Positions 11,570-20,352 of a DNA stretch of 33,547 bases are shown here, in pieces. The position numbers were made by a program, and so were the translations under genes. The notes under the pieces were generated by a model, which made no database searches, was not told the origin of the DNA, and worked only from the letters and a program-made list of their open reading frames with translations. Source of the DNA: an uncultured SAR116 cluster alpha proteobacterium. Lineage in GTDB: Bacteria > Pseudomonadota > Alphaproteobacteria > Puniceispirillales > Marisalimonadaceae. Each line of letters starts with the position of its first letter. The stretch's first letter is position 1. The stretch spans positions 1 through 33,547 of the forward strand of contig CACNQW010000013.1 of the NCBI GenBank assembly GCA_902622745.1. Reading direction: 5' to 3'.

Positions 11570-12122
11570 TTACTCTTCTATTATATAACCAAAAAGAATG
11601 AGAAGGGTAACTATCGTTTCCTTCTACTTTTTTGAGTATTTTTTTCCCCCACTCATTTTCATCGATGCTAGGAAATGTCACTCCATTTTTTAAATTAATA
11701 TCAACCATAGTAAGTTCAATTTGGCTACAAAAACTTAAAGCTAATTTGTATATTTCTCCTCCACCAAAAATAAAAATTCTTTTTGCACTATGTTCATTTT
11801 TTTTAAACTTTTTAATGATCCAATTGTTTGCTTTAATCACAGCATCTTCAAAACTTTGTACAAAAAATTTTTCTAATTGAATATCATCTTTTAGATTTTT
11901 TTTATTAGTTAAAATTATATTAGCTCTACCTGGTAAAGGTTTGCCAATACTGTCAAAGGTTTTCCTACCCATAATTAATGGGTTACCAAAAGTTATTGAC
12001 TTTAATCTCTTAAGATCATTGGGTAAGTGCCACAGCATTTTATTACCATCACCAATTATAAAATCTTTAGAAACAGCAACAATTGAAACTATAGGAAATT
12101 TGTTTTTTTTTATCGTTTCCAC
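11559..12122 (-). CDS. folA: Dihydrofolate reductase
   Basis: NADPH-dependent reduction of dihydrofolate, regenerating the folate oxidised by ThyA. The 187-residue product is longer than the E. coli enzyme (159). Visible motifs are IVSIVAVSKDFIIGDGNKMLW, LPNDLKRLK with the catalytic acid D36, GRKTFDSIGKPLPGR, and FIFGGGEIY. The only plausible start is GTG at 12120-12122, three bases after the thyA stop, without a clear ribosome binding site, so translation is probably coupled to thyA. The 3' end overlaps mrp by 11 bases. Confidence 0.95.
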   Translation of the reverse strand: METIKKNKFPIVSIVAVSKDFIIGDGNKMLWHLPNDLKRLKSITFGNPLIMGRKTFDSIGKPLPGRANIILTNKKNLKDDIQLEKFFVQSFEDAVIKANNWIIKKFKKNEHSAKRIFIFGGGEIYKLALSFCSQIELTMVDINLKNGVTFPSIDENEWGKKILKKVEGNDSYPSHSFWLYNRRVIRL

Positions 12123-12125
12123 AAA

Positions 12126-12917
12126 TTAGACTGCTATTGGAGCTTTGATATGTGGGTCTGGTGCGTAATTTTCAATTGTAAAATCATCAAATTCAAACTC
12201 ATCAATACTTTTTCTTTTTTTATTAATAACTAGTTTAGGTAAACCTCTAGGTTTTCTGGCCAATTGCTCTTTAGCTTGATCTTGGTGGTTAAGGTATAAG
12301 TGTGCATCGCCTAGAGTGTGTACAAAAAATCCTACGTCTAAGTTAGTCAAATCAGCTATCATATGTGTAAGAAGGGCGTATGAAGCTATATTGAATGGAA
12401 CCCCTAAAAAAATATCTGCACTTCTCTGGTAAAGCTGACAAGAAAGTTTACCATCAATTACATTAAACTGAAATAAACAATGACAAGGAGGAAGAGCCAT
12501 TTTTGAAACGTCTACTGGGTTCCATGACGAAACAATGATTCTTCTTGAACTTGGATCATTTTTAATTAATTCAATAGCATTTTTTAATTGGTCAATTCTA
12601 ACTCCATTATTTTCCCATGAACGCCATTGTTTTCCATAAACAGGACCTAAATCACCTTTATCATTTGCCCAATCGTCCCAAATATGAACATTGTTTTCAT
12701 TTAAATATTTAATATTAGTGTCTCCTTTGACAAACCATAAAAGTTCGTAAATTATAGACTTAATGTGAAGTTTTTTTGTAGTTAAAAGAGGAAAGCCTTT
12801 GCTTAAATTAAATCTCATTTGCCATCCGAATATTGATTTTGTTCCAACACCAGTTCTGTCTTTTTTTATTATTCCATTATCAAAAACATTTTTTAACAAA
12901 TCCAAATATTGTATCAT
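12126..12917 (-). CDS. thyA: Thymidylate synthase ThyA
   Basis: Methylates dUMP to dTMP with methylene-tetrahydrofolate, producing dihydrofolate for the adjacent FolA. I start it at ATG 12915-12917 (MIQYLDLL), which has AGAGGT just upstream and gives 263 residues, matching the usual 264. An upstream in-frame ATG would add 15 hydrophobic residues not found in the family. Visible are R21 (KKDRTG), the catalytic C145 in LPPCHC, the [20 protein letters not shown] signature (about 161-180), and the C-terminal PIAV. It forms an operon with folA. Confidence 0.96.
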   Translation of the reverse strand: MIQYLDLLKNVFDNGIIKKDRTGVGTKSIFGWQMRFNLSKGFPLLTTKKLHIKSIIYELLWFVKGDTNIKYLNENNVHIWDDWANDKGDLGPVYGKQWRSWENNGVRIDQLKNAIELIKNDPSSRRIIVSSWNPVDVSKMALPPCHCLFQFNVIDGKLSCQLYQRSADIFLGVPFNIASYALLTHMIADLTNLDVGFFVHTLGDAHLYLNHQDQAKEQLARKPRGLPKLVINKKRKSIDEFEFDDFTIENYAPDPHIKAPIAV

Positions 12918-13009
12918 TTCTAACCTCTTAACATTAATAACAAAAACTATTTTAATTGTCATTGCTCTTTAATAATTTTTGAAATTAATATATAATTAAT
13001 ATGTCTTAA

Positions 13010-13037
13010 TTGACTATAGTAATAAACATTTTATAAA
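13010..13037 (+). promoter_or_regulatory. Promoter of ssrA
   Basis: TTGACT (13010-13015) and TATAAA (13032-13037) are separated by 16 bases and followed by a likely start at about 13043, right at the first bases of the tmRNA acceptor piece. The fit to a sigma-70-type consensus and the position agree. Confidence 0.7.
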
Positions 13038-13042
13038 ATAAG

Positions 13043-13292
13043 CTCTACGGACCCGGGGGCGGTACCCGGCACCTCCACCAAATAATTATGGGGGTGAAAT
13101 AGGATCGACGTGTGTAATAAAAATAAAACTTTTACTCGGCATTGTACCACCGATATCGGGCTAATTCATAGTTGCAAACGACAACTACGCTCCGGTTGCT
13201 GCAGCTGCTTAGCAGTCAAAGTAACCGAAATTAAAGTCCTGTCCTCTAGCAAGGATAGGCGGGGTTGAACTGCCTGGCAACAGAAAATCAAG
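13043..13292 (+). ncRNA. ssrA: Circularly permuted, two-piece tmRNA (ssrA)
   Basis: tmRNA rescues ribosomes on broken mRNAs and adds a degradation tag. The gene is in the permuted alphaproteobacterial order. The acceptor piece comes first (about 13043-13080), with T-stem CCGGG/CCCGG around the loop GGCGGTA, then CACCTCC and ACCA. A spacer of about 9 bases (13081-13089) follows, then the coding piece from about 13090 (GGGGGTGAAATAGGATCGAC). GGGGGTG pairs with CACCTCC over 7 bp with a G-U at position 3, the AlaRS identity element. The tag frame starts at GCA 13174 and ends at TAG 13210-13212, encoding ANDNYAPVAAAA. The 3' boundary is approximate. The adaptor gene sspB follows. Confidence 0.95.
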
Positions 13293-13319
13293 GGCAAGAC
13301 TTAGGTCTTGCCTTTTTTT
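13293..13319 (+). terminator. Rho-independent terminator of ssrA
   Basis: GGCAAGAC (13293-13300), loop TTAG, GTCTTGCC (13305-13312), then seven Ts. A perfect 8-bp stem with a U tract directly after the tmRNA; the clearest terminator in the window. Confidence 0.92.
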
Positions 13320-13383
13320 AAGATTTAACTGTAAAAATTGTTTTTGATAAAATATAATAAAATAATTTTTTTATGAGTTTAAA

Positions 13384-13872
13384 ATGGATAATATTGATAT
13401 AAAAAGTATTGACTATGATCGAATAGTTGATGATACATTAAGATTAGTTGTCAAGAAATCATTGGAATTAGTAAATGCAAAAGGTCTACCTGGTGATCAT
13501 CATTTTTATATTTCATTTGATTCAACTTATAAAGGGGTAAAAGTACCTTCAGAATTAAAGGCTGGCGAAGATAATGAAATCAAGATTATTTTACAACATC
13601 AGTTTTGGGATTTAACTATTGATGATCATAAATTTTCAGTAATTCTGTCTTTTAACGGAAAGAAAAAAAATATTTCTGTCCCATTTAATTCTATAGTATC
13701 TTTTTCAGACCCTTCTGTCGGCTTTATTTTACAATTTAAAAAAGATATTCCATCTGAAAATTCAAACATAGAACAAAAAATCTTACCCAATAAATTTAAT
13801 GAAGATAAAAAGAAAAAGTTTAACGCTGAAATATTCTCATTGGATGCATTTAGATCTAAAAAAGAAGATTAA
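13384..13872 (+). CDS. sspB: ClpXP adaptor SspB, alphaproteobacterial type
   Basis: SspB tethers ssrA-tagged proteins to ClpXP. The 162-residue protein matches the alpha-type family: an N-terminal helix (IDYDRIVDDTLRLVVKKSLELV), HHFYISFDST (about 40-50), VKVPSELK, EIKIILQHQFWDL, and the strand FNSIVSFSDPSVGFILQF (about 100-118). A charged linker and a C-terminal ILPNKF...VISLDAFR-type tail follow (here EIFSLDAFRSK), which in the family docks to ClpX. It lies directly after the ssrA terminator and 15 bases before fumC. The tag start ANDNY in ssrA is the type of sequence that alpha SspB binds. Ribosome binding site weak. Confidence 0.9.
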   Translation: MDNIDIKSIDYDRIVDDTLRLVVKKSLELVNAKGLPGDHHFYISFDSTYKGVKVPSELKAGEDNEIKIILQHQFWDLTIDDHKFSVILSFNGKKKNISVPFNSIVSFSDPSVGFILQFKKDIPSENSNIEQKILPNKFNEDKKKKFNAEIFSLDAFRSKKED

Positions 13873-13887
13873 CTATAGGATTATAAG

Positions 13888-15279
13888 ATGAACTTTAGAG
13901 ATGAAAATGATAGTTTTGGATCAATAAAAGTTTTAGATAAAATGCTTTGGGGGGCACAAACTCAGCGTTCTTTAAAAAATTTTAAAATTGGAAATGAAAC
14001 TATGCCTGACATTTTGGTTAGAGCATTAGGAATAATAAAATTTTGTTCTGCAAAAACAAATTTAGAACTGGGAATTATTGATAAAAAAATTGGTAAAGCA
14101 ATAATGCAAGCTTCAAAAGAGGTGGCAGAAGGAAAGTTAAATGAGCATTTTCCACTAGTTATATGGCAAACTGGTTCAGGAACACAAACAAATATGAACG
14201 CTAATGAGGTTATTTCAAACAGAGCAATCCAAATTTTAGGTGGCATTTTAGGATCAAAATCACCTGTTCACCCAAATGATCATTGTAATAAAAGTCAATC
14301 TTCAAATGATACCTTTCCTACTGCAATGCATATTGCTTGCGTCGAAACAGTTACAAAATCAGTTATTCCTTCTTTAAAAAATTTACACAAAGAATTGTCC
14401 AAAAAAGTAAAATTATGGGACAAAATCATTAAAATTGGAAGGACACACTTGCAAGATGCAACACCTCTTTCTTTAGGTCAAGAATTCTCAGGCTTTCAAA
14501 AACAAATTGAGTTTGGGATTAAGCGAGTACAATTAGCACTAATTAGGCTTAAGTATTTAGCTCAGGGTGGAACTGCTGTAGGAACAGGTTTAAATACAAA
14601 AAAAAATTTCTCAAAATTATTTGCTTCTAATGTATCTAAATTTACTGGTATTAATTTCAAAACTGCAGAAAATAAATTTGAGGCTATTGCAACTCATGAT
14701 GCAATGGTTGAAATGTCTGGTATGATAAATACAGTTGCAGTTTCGCTTCATAAAATTGCTAATGATATAAGATTATTAGGATCAGGACCAAGATCAGGAC
14801 TAGGAGAATTAAATTTACCTGAAAATGAACCTGGGTCATCAATAATGCCAGGCAAAGTAAATCCTACTCAATGTGAAGCTCTTACCATGGTATGTGCACA
14901 AATTATGGGTAATCACACCACAATCAGTTTCTCTGGATCTCAAGGACATATGGAATTAAACGCTTATAAGCCAGTAATTCTCTATAATTTAATTCAATCT
15001 ATGCAATTACTTTCAGATAGCGTTAATAGTTTCACTACTAATTGTTTAATAGGAATTACGCCCAATAAAAAAAATATAAAGCAACTCATGGAAAAATCTT
15101 TGATGTTAGTTACAGCTTTGGTTCCCCAAATTGGTTATGATAATGCTACAAAAGTTGCTAAACTTGCTCACAAAGAAGGTTTAACGCTTAAAGAAGCTGC
15201 TGTCAGATACAACTTTATTTCTGAGAATAGTTTTAACAAAATTGTTAAACCTGAAAAAATGATAAAACCTTCTAAATGA
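13888..15279 (+). CDS. fumC: Fumarate hydratase, class II
   Basis: Reversible hydration of fumarate to malate in the TCA cycle; the oxygen-stable, iron-free class. The 463-residue product has the substrate motifs [10 protein letters not shown] (about 95-104) and [11 protein letters not shown] (138-148), H187 in [10 protein letters not shown], and the superfamily signature [11 protein letters not shown] (317-327) with S318 as the catalytic base of this family. The length is normal. AGGAT precedes the ATG. It is co-directional with sspB and converges on the tartrate dehydratase-like gene, with 27 bases between. Confidence 0.97.
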   Translation: MNFRDENDSFGSIKVLDKMLWGAQTQRSLKNFKIGNETMPDILVRALGIIKFCSAKTNLELGIIDKKIGKAIMQASKEVAEGKLNEHFPLVIWQTGSGTQTNMNANEVISNRAIQILGGILGSKSPVHPNDHCNKSQSSNDTFPTAMHIACVETVTKSVIPSLKNLHKELSKKVKLWDKIIKIGRTHLQDATPLSLGQEFSGFQKQIEFGIKRVQLALIRLKYLAQGGTAVGTGLNTKKNFSKLFASNVSKFTGINFKTAENKFEAIATHDAMVEMSGMINTVAVSLHKIANDIRLLGSGPRSGLGELNLPENEPGSSIMPGKVNPTQCEALTMVCAQIMGNHTTISFSGSQGHMELNAYKPVILYNLIQSMQLLSDSVNSFTTNCLIGITPNKKNIKQLMEKSLMLVTALVPQIGYDNATKVAKLAHKEGLTLKEAAVRYNFISENSFNKIVKPEKMIKPSK

Positions 15280-15306
15280 TATATTATCAAAATATTTTAG
15301 ATTGAA

Positions 15307-16473
15307 TTAATTTATCAAATCTCTCATTTGTTTTATAAGATCATTTTTCCCTTCAAATCCAATTCCTGGCAAATCAGGAAGCTCAACATAACCATTGTGA
15401 ACTTCAACATTGTCTGGAAATCCACCATATGGTTGAAATAAATCTGGATAGCTTTCATTACCACCAAGACCTAATCCAGCAGCAATTGCTAAAGACATCT
15501 GATGTCCTCCATGAGGAATACATCTATCAAAAGACCATCCAAACTCTTTAATTACTTTCAATATTTTCAAGTATTCAACTAAGCCATAACTTAGGGCACA
15601 ATCAAATTGCAAATAATCCTTATCTTTTCTTATTCCTGAATATCTAATGAGATTTCTTGCATCTTGATGAGAAAAAAGGTTTTCACCTGTCGCTAAAGAT
15701 TTTTTATATTCTTTTGTCAATTTATAATGTAATTCAAAATCGAGTGGATCTCCTGGTTCTTCATACCAAAATAAATTGTAATTAGATAATTCACGGGCAT
15801 AATCAAGTGCAGTTTTTAAGTTGAACTTTCCATTAGCATCCACGGCTAACTTTTGGTTTGGTCCTAATATTTTTAAGACTGCTTCAATTCTTTTACAGTC
15901 TTCTGAAAGAGACATGCCACCAATTTTCTTCTTTACAACTGAATAACCTCTATCAAGGTAACTTTTGATCTCTGATTTTAAAGAATTGAGATCTCCATCT
16001 GGCCAATAATAACCACCAGCTGCATATACAAATACTTTTTTTTCTGGTTTATTATTACCATAACGCTCAGATAAAAGTTGATAAAGCGGTTTATCTTCAA
16101 TTTTGGAAACTAAATCCCATATAGCCATATCAATCGTACCAACTGCAACTGAACGTTCCCCATGACCCCCTGGCTTCTCATTTCTCATCATAACATCCCA
16201 AATTTTATGTGGATCAAAATTATTTCCTTTTTCATTGAGTAAATCATTTTGATTAGATTCCATAATTCTCGGAATAAATCTTTCTCTCATCAAATTACCT
16301 TGGCCATACCTTCCATTAGAATTAAAACCATAACCAATTAATTGTTTGCCATTTTTTTTTACATCTGAACAAATAGCTACTAAACTTAAAGTCATTTTTG
16401 AAAAATCAATATAAGCATTTTTCATAGATGAATTTATAAACTTAGTTTTTTCTATGATTTTGGTGATTTTCAT
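15307..16473 (-). CDS. tarD: Enolase-superfamily dehydratase, probable D(-)-tartrate dehydratase
   Basis: The 388-residue protein of the mandelate racemase/enolase superfamily closely resembles what I recall of Bradyrhizobium japonicum TarD, which dehydrates D-tartrate to oxaloacetate. Shared features are NAYIDF near the N-terminus, GYGFNSNGRYGQG, KPGGHGERSVAVGTIDMA, YAAGGYY and NESYPDLFQPYGGFP. From the ATG, the metal ligands are D212, E238 and E264, the KxK base pair is K181/K183 (VKKKIGG), and the second-face base is H321 (IPHGGHQ). A TTG one codon earlier is an alternative start. No Shine-Dalgarno site is clear. It lies 14 bases after an alpha-hydroxyacid dehydrogenase gene. The specificity is inferred from similarity, not shown. 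Confidence 0.82.
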   Translation of the reverse strand: MKITKIIEKTKFINSSMKNAYIDFSKMTLSLVAICSDVKKNGKQLIGYGFNSNGRYGQGNLMRERFIPRIMESNQNDLLNEKGNNFDPHKIWDVMMRNEKPGGHGERSVAVGTIDMAIWDLVSKIEDKPLYQLLSERYGNNKPEKKVFVYAAGGYYWPDGDLNSLKSEIKSYLDRGYSVVKKKIGGMSLSEDCKRIEAVLKILGPNQKLAVDANGKFNLKTALDYARELSNYNLFWYEEPGDPLDFELHYKLTKEYKKSLATGENLFSHQDARNLIRYSGIRKDKDYLQFDCALSYGLVEYLKILKVIKEFGWSFDRCIPHGGHQMSLAIAAGLGLGGNESYPDLFQPYGGFPDNVEVHNGYVELPDLPGIGFEGKNDLIKQMRDLIN

Positions 16474-16487
16474 CAATAAGCATTTAA

Positions 16488-17639
16488 TTACAATTTAGAA
16501 AACAAATTATTTCTTGATAATTGTTTAACAGAAGTACAACCCATTAATTTCATGTCTCTGATAATTTCTTCTCTTATTAAGCTAAGAGCTCTTTCAACGC
16601 CTTTTTCACCGGCTGATGCCAATGCATACAAATAAAGTCTTCCCCCTGCACATGCTTTAGCACCAAGAGAAAGTGCTTTGAGAATATGTGTGCCTCTTTG
16701 AATGCCACCCTCACAAATTACATCTATCTTATCACCAACTGCGTCTACAATTTTTGCTAATTGATCGAAAGGTGAAACTGAACCATCTAATTGTCTTCCA
16801 CCATGGTTTGATACAATCACTCCTGTGCAACCAATATCAATAGCTCTTTTGGCGTCTTCAACGCTTACAACTCCTTTAAGTGCAAAATGCCCACCCCATT
16901 TTTTCCCAAGATCTTCAGCATCTTTCCAATTCATTGATTGATCGAGCATATTTGTAAAATAGTCTCCAATCGAAGTCATTGCAGATGTGCCTGCTCCCAC
17001 ATAATCTTGTAAGTGAGGAAGTTCAAATTTAGGACTTGTTACATAATTGATACCCCAGTAAGGCTTTAAAACAAATTCCAACAAACTATTAAAAGTAAAA
17101 CGCGGCGGAATTACAAACCCCGTTCTTAAATCTCTCTCTCTATTGCCTCCAGTAATAGTGTCAACTGTTAATGCAAGAACATCAAATTTAGCTGCTTTTG
17201 CTCTTTCTAACATGCTATTATTTAAACCTCTATCTTTATGGAAATAAAACTGAAACATTTTTGGGGATGATGAAATTTTTGATACTTCTTCAACGCTGAC
17301 TGTTCCAAGTGAAGATACACCAAACATTGTCCCAAATTTATCGGCCGCTTTTGCAACAGCCCGCTCCCCTTCATAGTGAAATAATCTTTGTACAGCAGTT
17401 GGAGAGCAATACACCGGCATCTCAAGTTTTTTTCCGAAAATAGTAGTCGAAATATCTACATCTTTTACACCACGTAGAACATTTGGTACCAAACTAACAT
17501 CATCAAACGAAGATGTATTTCTTCTATATGTAACTTCGTCATCTGCTGCACCATCTATATAGTTAAAAATAGGTGATGGTAGCTTAGATTTAGCAAGATT
17601 TCTAAAATCTTGAAAATTATAGCATTTTTTATAATTCAT
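16488..17639 (-). CDS. lldD: FMN-dependent alpha-hydroxyacid dehydrogenase (LldD family)
   Basis: Family members oxidise L-2-hydroxy acids (lactate, glycolate, mandelate) to 2-oxo acids with FMN. The 383-residue TIM-barrel protein has Y27 (FNYIDGAADDE), the SSLGT flavin loop (109-113), QFY (130-132), VLALTVDT with D160, K255 (ALKGV), the active-site SNHGGRQLD with H279 and R282, and the phosphate loop GGRLYLYAL. The usual DGG of the barrel end reads EGG (E310), a conservative change. It lies between rpmJ (10 bases upstream) and the tartrate dehydratase-like gene (14 bases downstream). L-lactate is the default substrate guess; another hydroxy acid is possible given the neighbour. Confidence 0.88.
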   Translation of the reverse strand: MNYKKCYNFQDFRNLAKSKLPSPIFNYIDGAADDEVTYRRNTSSFDDVSLVPNVLRGVKDVDISTTIFGKKLEMPVYCSPTAVQRLFHYEGERAVAKAADKFGTMFGVSSLGTVSVEEVSKISSSPKMFQFYFHKDRGLNNSMLERAKAAKFDVLALTVDTITGGNRERDLRTGFVIPPRFTFNSLLEFVLKPYWGINYVTSPKFELPHLQDYVGAGTSAMTSIGDYFTNMLDQSMNWKDAEDLGKKWGGHFALKGVVSVEDAKRAIDIGCTGVIVSNHGGRQLDGSVSPFDQLAKIVDAVGDKIDVICEGGIQRGTHILKALSLGAKACAGGRLYLYALASAGEKGVERALSLIREEIIRDMKLMGCTSVKQLSRNNLFSKL

Positions 17640-17649
17640 TAAATTAAGT

Positions 17650-17775
17650 TTAGCCTTGTCTAGCCTTAAATCTAGGGTTTTTTTTGTTAATTACGTAAAG
17701 CCTACCTCTACGCCTTACAACTTGGCAATTTCTATCTCTAACCTTTAGTGTTTTAAGTGAACTAACTACTTTCAT
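17650..17775 (-). CDS. rpmJ: 50S ribosomal protein L36
   Basis: A 41-residue basic protein starting [16 protein letters not shown] and ending NPRFKARQG, a clear match to alphaproteobacterial L36. It has only one Cys, so it is the zinc-free (C-minus) type common in this class. GAGG lies seven bases before the ATG, and a -35/-10 candidate sits just upstream. It lies 10 bases before lldD, so the two may be co-transcribed, although they have no obvious functional link. Confidence 0.95.
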   Translation of the reverse strand: MKVVSSLKTLKVRDRNCQVVRRRGRLYVINKKNPRFKARQG

Positions 17776-17791
17776 AATAACCTCAATAAAT

Positions 17792-17820
17792 TGAATATAA
17801 TAATTATCAGTTAAGGTCAA
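17792..17820 (-). promoter_or_regulatory. Candidate promoter of rpmJ
   Basis: Minus strand: TTGACC (17815-17820), 17-base spacer, TATTCA (17792-17797), upstream of the rpmJ ribosome binding site and directly after the msrA stop. A good -35, a fair -10. Confidence 0.5.
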
Positions 17821-17822
17821 GA

Positions 17823-18380
17823 TCAATTATTGTAACTCACATTACAACCACCGATACCACAATAACCATTTGGATTTTTTAAAAGATATTGTTGATGATA
17901 TTCTTCAGCATAATAAAAATTTTTAAAATTTTCTATCTCGGTTGTTATTTTAGGAAATCCATTTTTTTGTAATGATACTTCATATTTATTTTTTGTTGAT
18001 TTTGATAATTCAAATTGTTTTTTATTTGTGGTTATTATGATTGATCTATACTGTGACCCAATATCATTCCCTTGTCTCATTCCTTGAGTTGGATTGTGCC
18101 CTTCCCAGAAAACTTTAAGGAGCTGTAATGTGTTTAATATACTTGGATTATATACTATTTTAACAACTTCGGCATGATGAGTGTCTCCATAACATATATC
18201 TTTGTATGTTGGATCTTTTGTATTACCAGCAGAATAACCAACAGCTGTAACATGAATGCCATTTTTACTCCAAAAAAGTTTTTCTGCACCCCAAAAACAT
18301 CCCATACCGAAATAAATTATTTCAGCTGAGGATGGTTCAAAATCAATAGATTTTTTATAGACATCATTGTAAATATTCAT
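17823..18380 (-). CDS. msrA: Peptide-methionine (S)-S-oxide reductase MsrA
   Basis: Reduces methionine-S-sulfoxide in proteins, using thioredoxin as reductant. The 185-residue product has the active-site motif GCFWGAE with C28, then [13 protein letters not shown], the H-A-E segment [28 protein letters not shown], and [10 protein letters not shown]. The C-terminal CGIGGC supplies resolving-cysteine candidates. The ribosome binding site is weak. It diverges from speA across an 86-base gap. trxB lies 5 kb away but is not linked by operon. Confidence 0.96.
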   Translation of the reverse strand: MNIYNDVYKKSIDFEPSSAEIIYFGMGCFWGAEKLFWSKNGIHVTAVGYSAGNTKDPTYKDICYGDTHHAEVVKIVYNPSILNTLQLLKVFWEGHNPTQGMRQGNDIGSQYRSIIITTNKKQFELSKSTKNKYEVSLQKNGFPKITTEIENFKNFYYAEEYHQQYLLKNPNGYCGIGGCNVSYNN

Positions 18381-18466
18381 ATTTGGAATATAGGTAAGTA
18401 AATAAGATGTTTCAATAATTTTAAAATTTACTTGAATAAATTATTTTTACCTCTAATAAGGCGATT

Positions 18467-20341
18467 ATGACTGATGATGTTTATGGCATAGAAAAATGGG
18501 GTAAAGATTTTTTTCAAATACTAAGCAACGGAAATCTTGGGTTAAAAAATCCTTTAAAATTGAAAAGTAGACCTGTTGATCTTACCAAAATAGTAAAAAA
18601 ACTTAACCAAAAATTATCCCCTCCTTATATCATTCGTGTTTCTGATTATTTAGAATTTATGATTGATGAAATTAATGAAAAATTTAATAAATCTATCAGA
18701 ATGATTGGTTACAAAAATAAATTTAAGAGTGTTTACCCAATAAAAGTTAATCAACAGTCTCAAGTTATAAAAAATGTGGTAAAATTTAGTAAAAAATTTA
18801 ATTCAGGTTTAGAAGTTGGTTCTAAGGCGGAATTATTAATAGCCTTAAGTCAAAACCTAACTAAAAATTCATTAATTATTTGCAATGGAACAAAGGATGA
18901 AGAATTTATAAAATTAGCTCTACTTTCAAACAAGATTGACATTAAGACTATTCTAGTAATTGAAAGTCTTAAAGAATTAAATTTAATAATCAAAATATCT
19001 AACTCACTTAATTTAAAACCTTTATTGGGTATTAGAATAAAACTAACAAATTTAATAAGTGGAAAATGGTCTCAATCAAGTGGAGATAGAAGCGCTTTTG
19101 GACTTCCTGTAGATAAAATCACCGAAGCTCTAACTAATTTAAAAAAAAATCAATTATTAGATTGCTTAATTCTTCAACATTCACACTTGGGAAGTCAAGT
19201 TCCAGATATCATAGAAATAAGAAAATATACTCAAGAAGCTTGTAGATTTTTTGTTGAAATTTCTAATTATGGAGCTCCATTAAAATACATAGACTTAGGT
19301 GGTGGTTTAGGTGTTGATTATACTGGAGAAAATAAATCAAAATTTCATTCTATAAATTATTCCATGGAAGAATATTGTAGCAACATAGTTGAAACCCTCA
19401 AACTTGAATTCGATAAAGCAAAGATCAAGCATCCTACTATAATTACAGAATCTGGAAGAGCCACAGTAGCTACAAGCTCTATTTTAGTTTTTAACATTTT
19501 AGACACTACTATTTTTGATGTAAAATCATGTCCTGCATTACATAAAAAAGACCATATTTACTTATCGTACATGATACAAATTTTAAATTATATCAGTACA
19601 GATAGAATACAAGAATGTTTCAATGATCTAAATTATTATAGAGATGAACTGAGAGTTTTATTTAGAAATGGTCAGATAAATTTATTAGAAATATCAAAAA
19701 TTGAAAAAACATATTTATATGTACTCAATCGAATAAAAAAATTTGTAGACCAAAAAAAATTAAATTCTAACCCAGTAGCAAGCAAATTAAATAATTTAGC
19801 TGACATATATCATGGAAATTTTTCATTATTTCAAAGTTTACCTGATGTATGGGCAATAGAACAACTACATCCAATAGCTCCAATTCAAAAATTAAATATT
19901 AAACCAAACAAAAATGTCATTCTTAATGATATCACTTGTGACAGTGATGGCACGATTTCTAAGTTTGTCTTAAATAACGGAGTAAAAGACACATTACCAA
20001 TACATGAAATAAAAAAAAATGAAGAATATTACCTTGGTGTTTTTTTTGTTGGGGCTTATCAAGAAACTTTAGGTGATCTTCATAATCTATTTGGTGATAC
20101 AAATATATCGACAGTTAAATTAGAAGAAAATGGTAAATTCAAAATTATACATGAACAAATTGGAGACAAAATATCTCAAGTTCTAAGCTATGTTGAATAT
20201 TCTTCAGAAGAAGTCATCAAAACATTTTTTCAAAAAATAAATAAATATTACAAAAAGAAATTAATCAATAGTAAAGAAAAAAATCAATTGTTAAAAAATT
20301 TTAAAGCGTCTATAGATGGTTATACTTATTTTGAAAATTAA
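18467..20341 (+). CDS. speA: Biosynthetic arginine decarboxylase SpeA
   Basis: PLP-dependent decarboxylation of arginine to agmatine, the entry to polyamine synthesis. The 624-residue product is of the alanine-racemase-fold (fold III) SpeA family. YPIKVNQQ holds the PLP lysine K93; further motifs are GLEVGSKAELL, HSHLGSQ, IDLGGGLGVDY (the phosphate-binding glycine loop), ITESGRA, and the late CDSDGTI motif, whose Cys acts across the dimer in this family. The length is close to the E. coli enzyme (658). AAGGCG lies before the ATG. First gene of a four-gene operon (speA, carboxyspermidine dehydrogenase, nspC, speB). Confidence 0.95.
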   Translation: MTDDVYGIEKWGKDFFQILSNGNLGLKNPLKLKSRPVDLTKIVKKLNQKLSPPYIIRVSDYLEFMIDEINEKFNKSIRMIGYKNKFKSVYPIKVNQQSQVIKNVVKFSKKFNSGLEVGSKAELLIALSQNLTKNSLIICNGTKDEEFIKLALLSNKIDIKTILVIESLKELNLIIKISNSLNLKPLLGIRIKLTNLISGKWSQSSGDRSAFGLPVDKITEALTNLKKNQLLDCLILQHSHLGSQVPDIIEIRKYTQEACRFFVEISNYGAPLKYIDLGGGLGVDYTGENKSKFHSINYSMEEYCSNIVETLKLEFDKAKIKHPTIITESGRATVATSSILVFNILDTTIFDVKSCPALHKKDHIYLSYMIQILNYISTDRIQECFNDLNYYRDELRVLFRNGQINLLEISKIEKTYLYVLNRIKKFVDQKKLNSNPVASKLNNLADIYHGNFSLFQSLPDVWAIEQLHPIAPIQKLNIKPNKNVILNDITCDSDGTISKFVLNNGVKDTLPIHEIKKNEEYYLGVFFVGAYQETLGDLHNLFGDTNISTVKLEENGKFKIIHEQIGDKISQVLSYVEYSSEEVIKTFFQKINKYYKKKLINSKEKNQLLKNFKASIDGYTYFEN

Positions 20342-20352
20342 ACGAGGTAATT

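Noticed and set aside
12918-12962. N-terminal extension of ThyA from an upstream in-frame ATG
   Set aside because: The extra 15 hydrophobic residues are not found in ThyA; the internal ATG has a better ribosome binding site and gives the family length.
15276-15310. Possible terminator between fumC and tarD (TGATA-TAT-TATCA)
   Set aside because: Five-base AT-only stem without a following T run; too weak to call.
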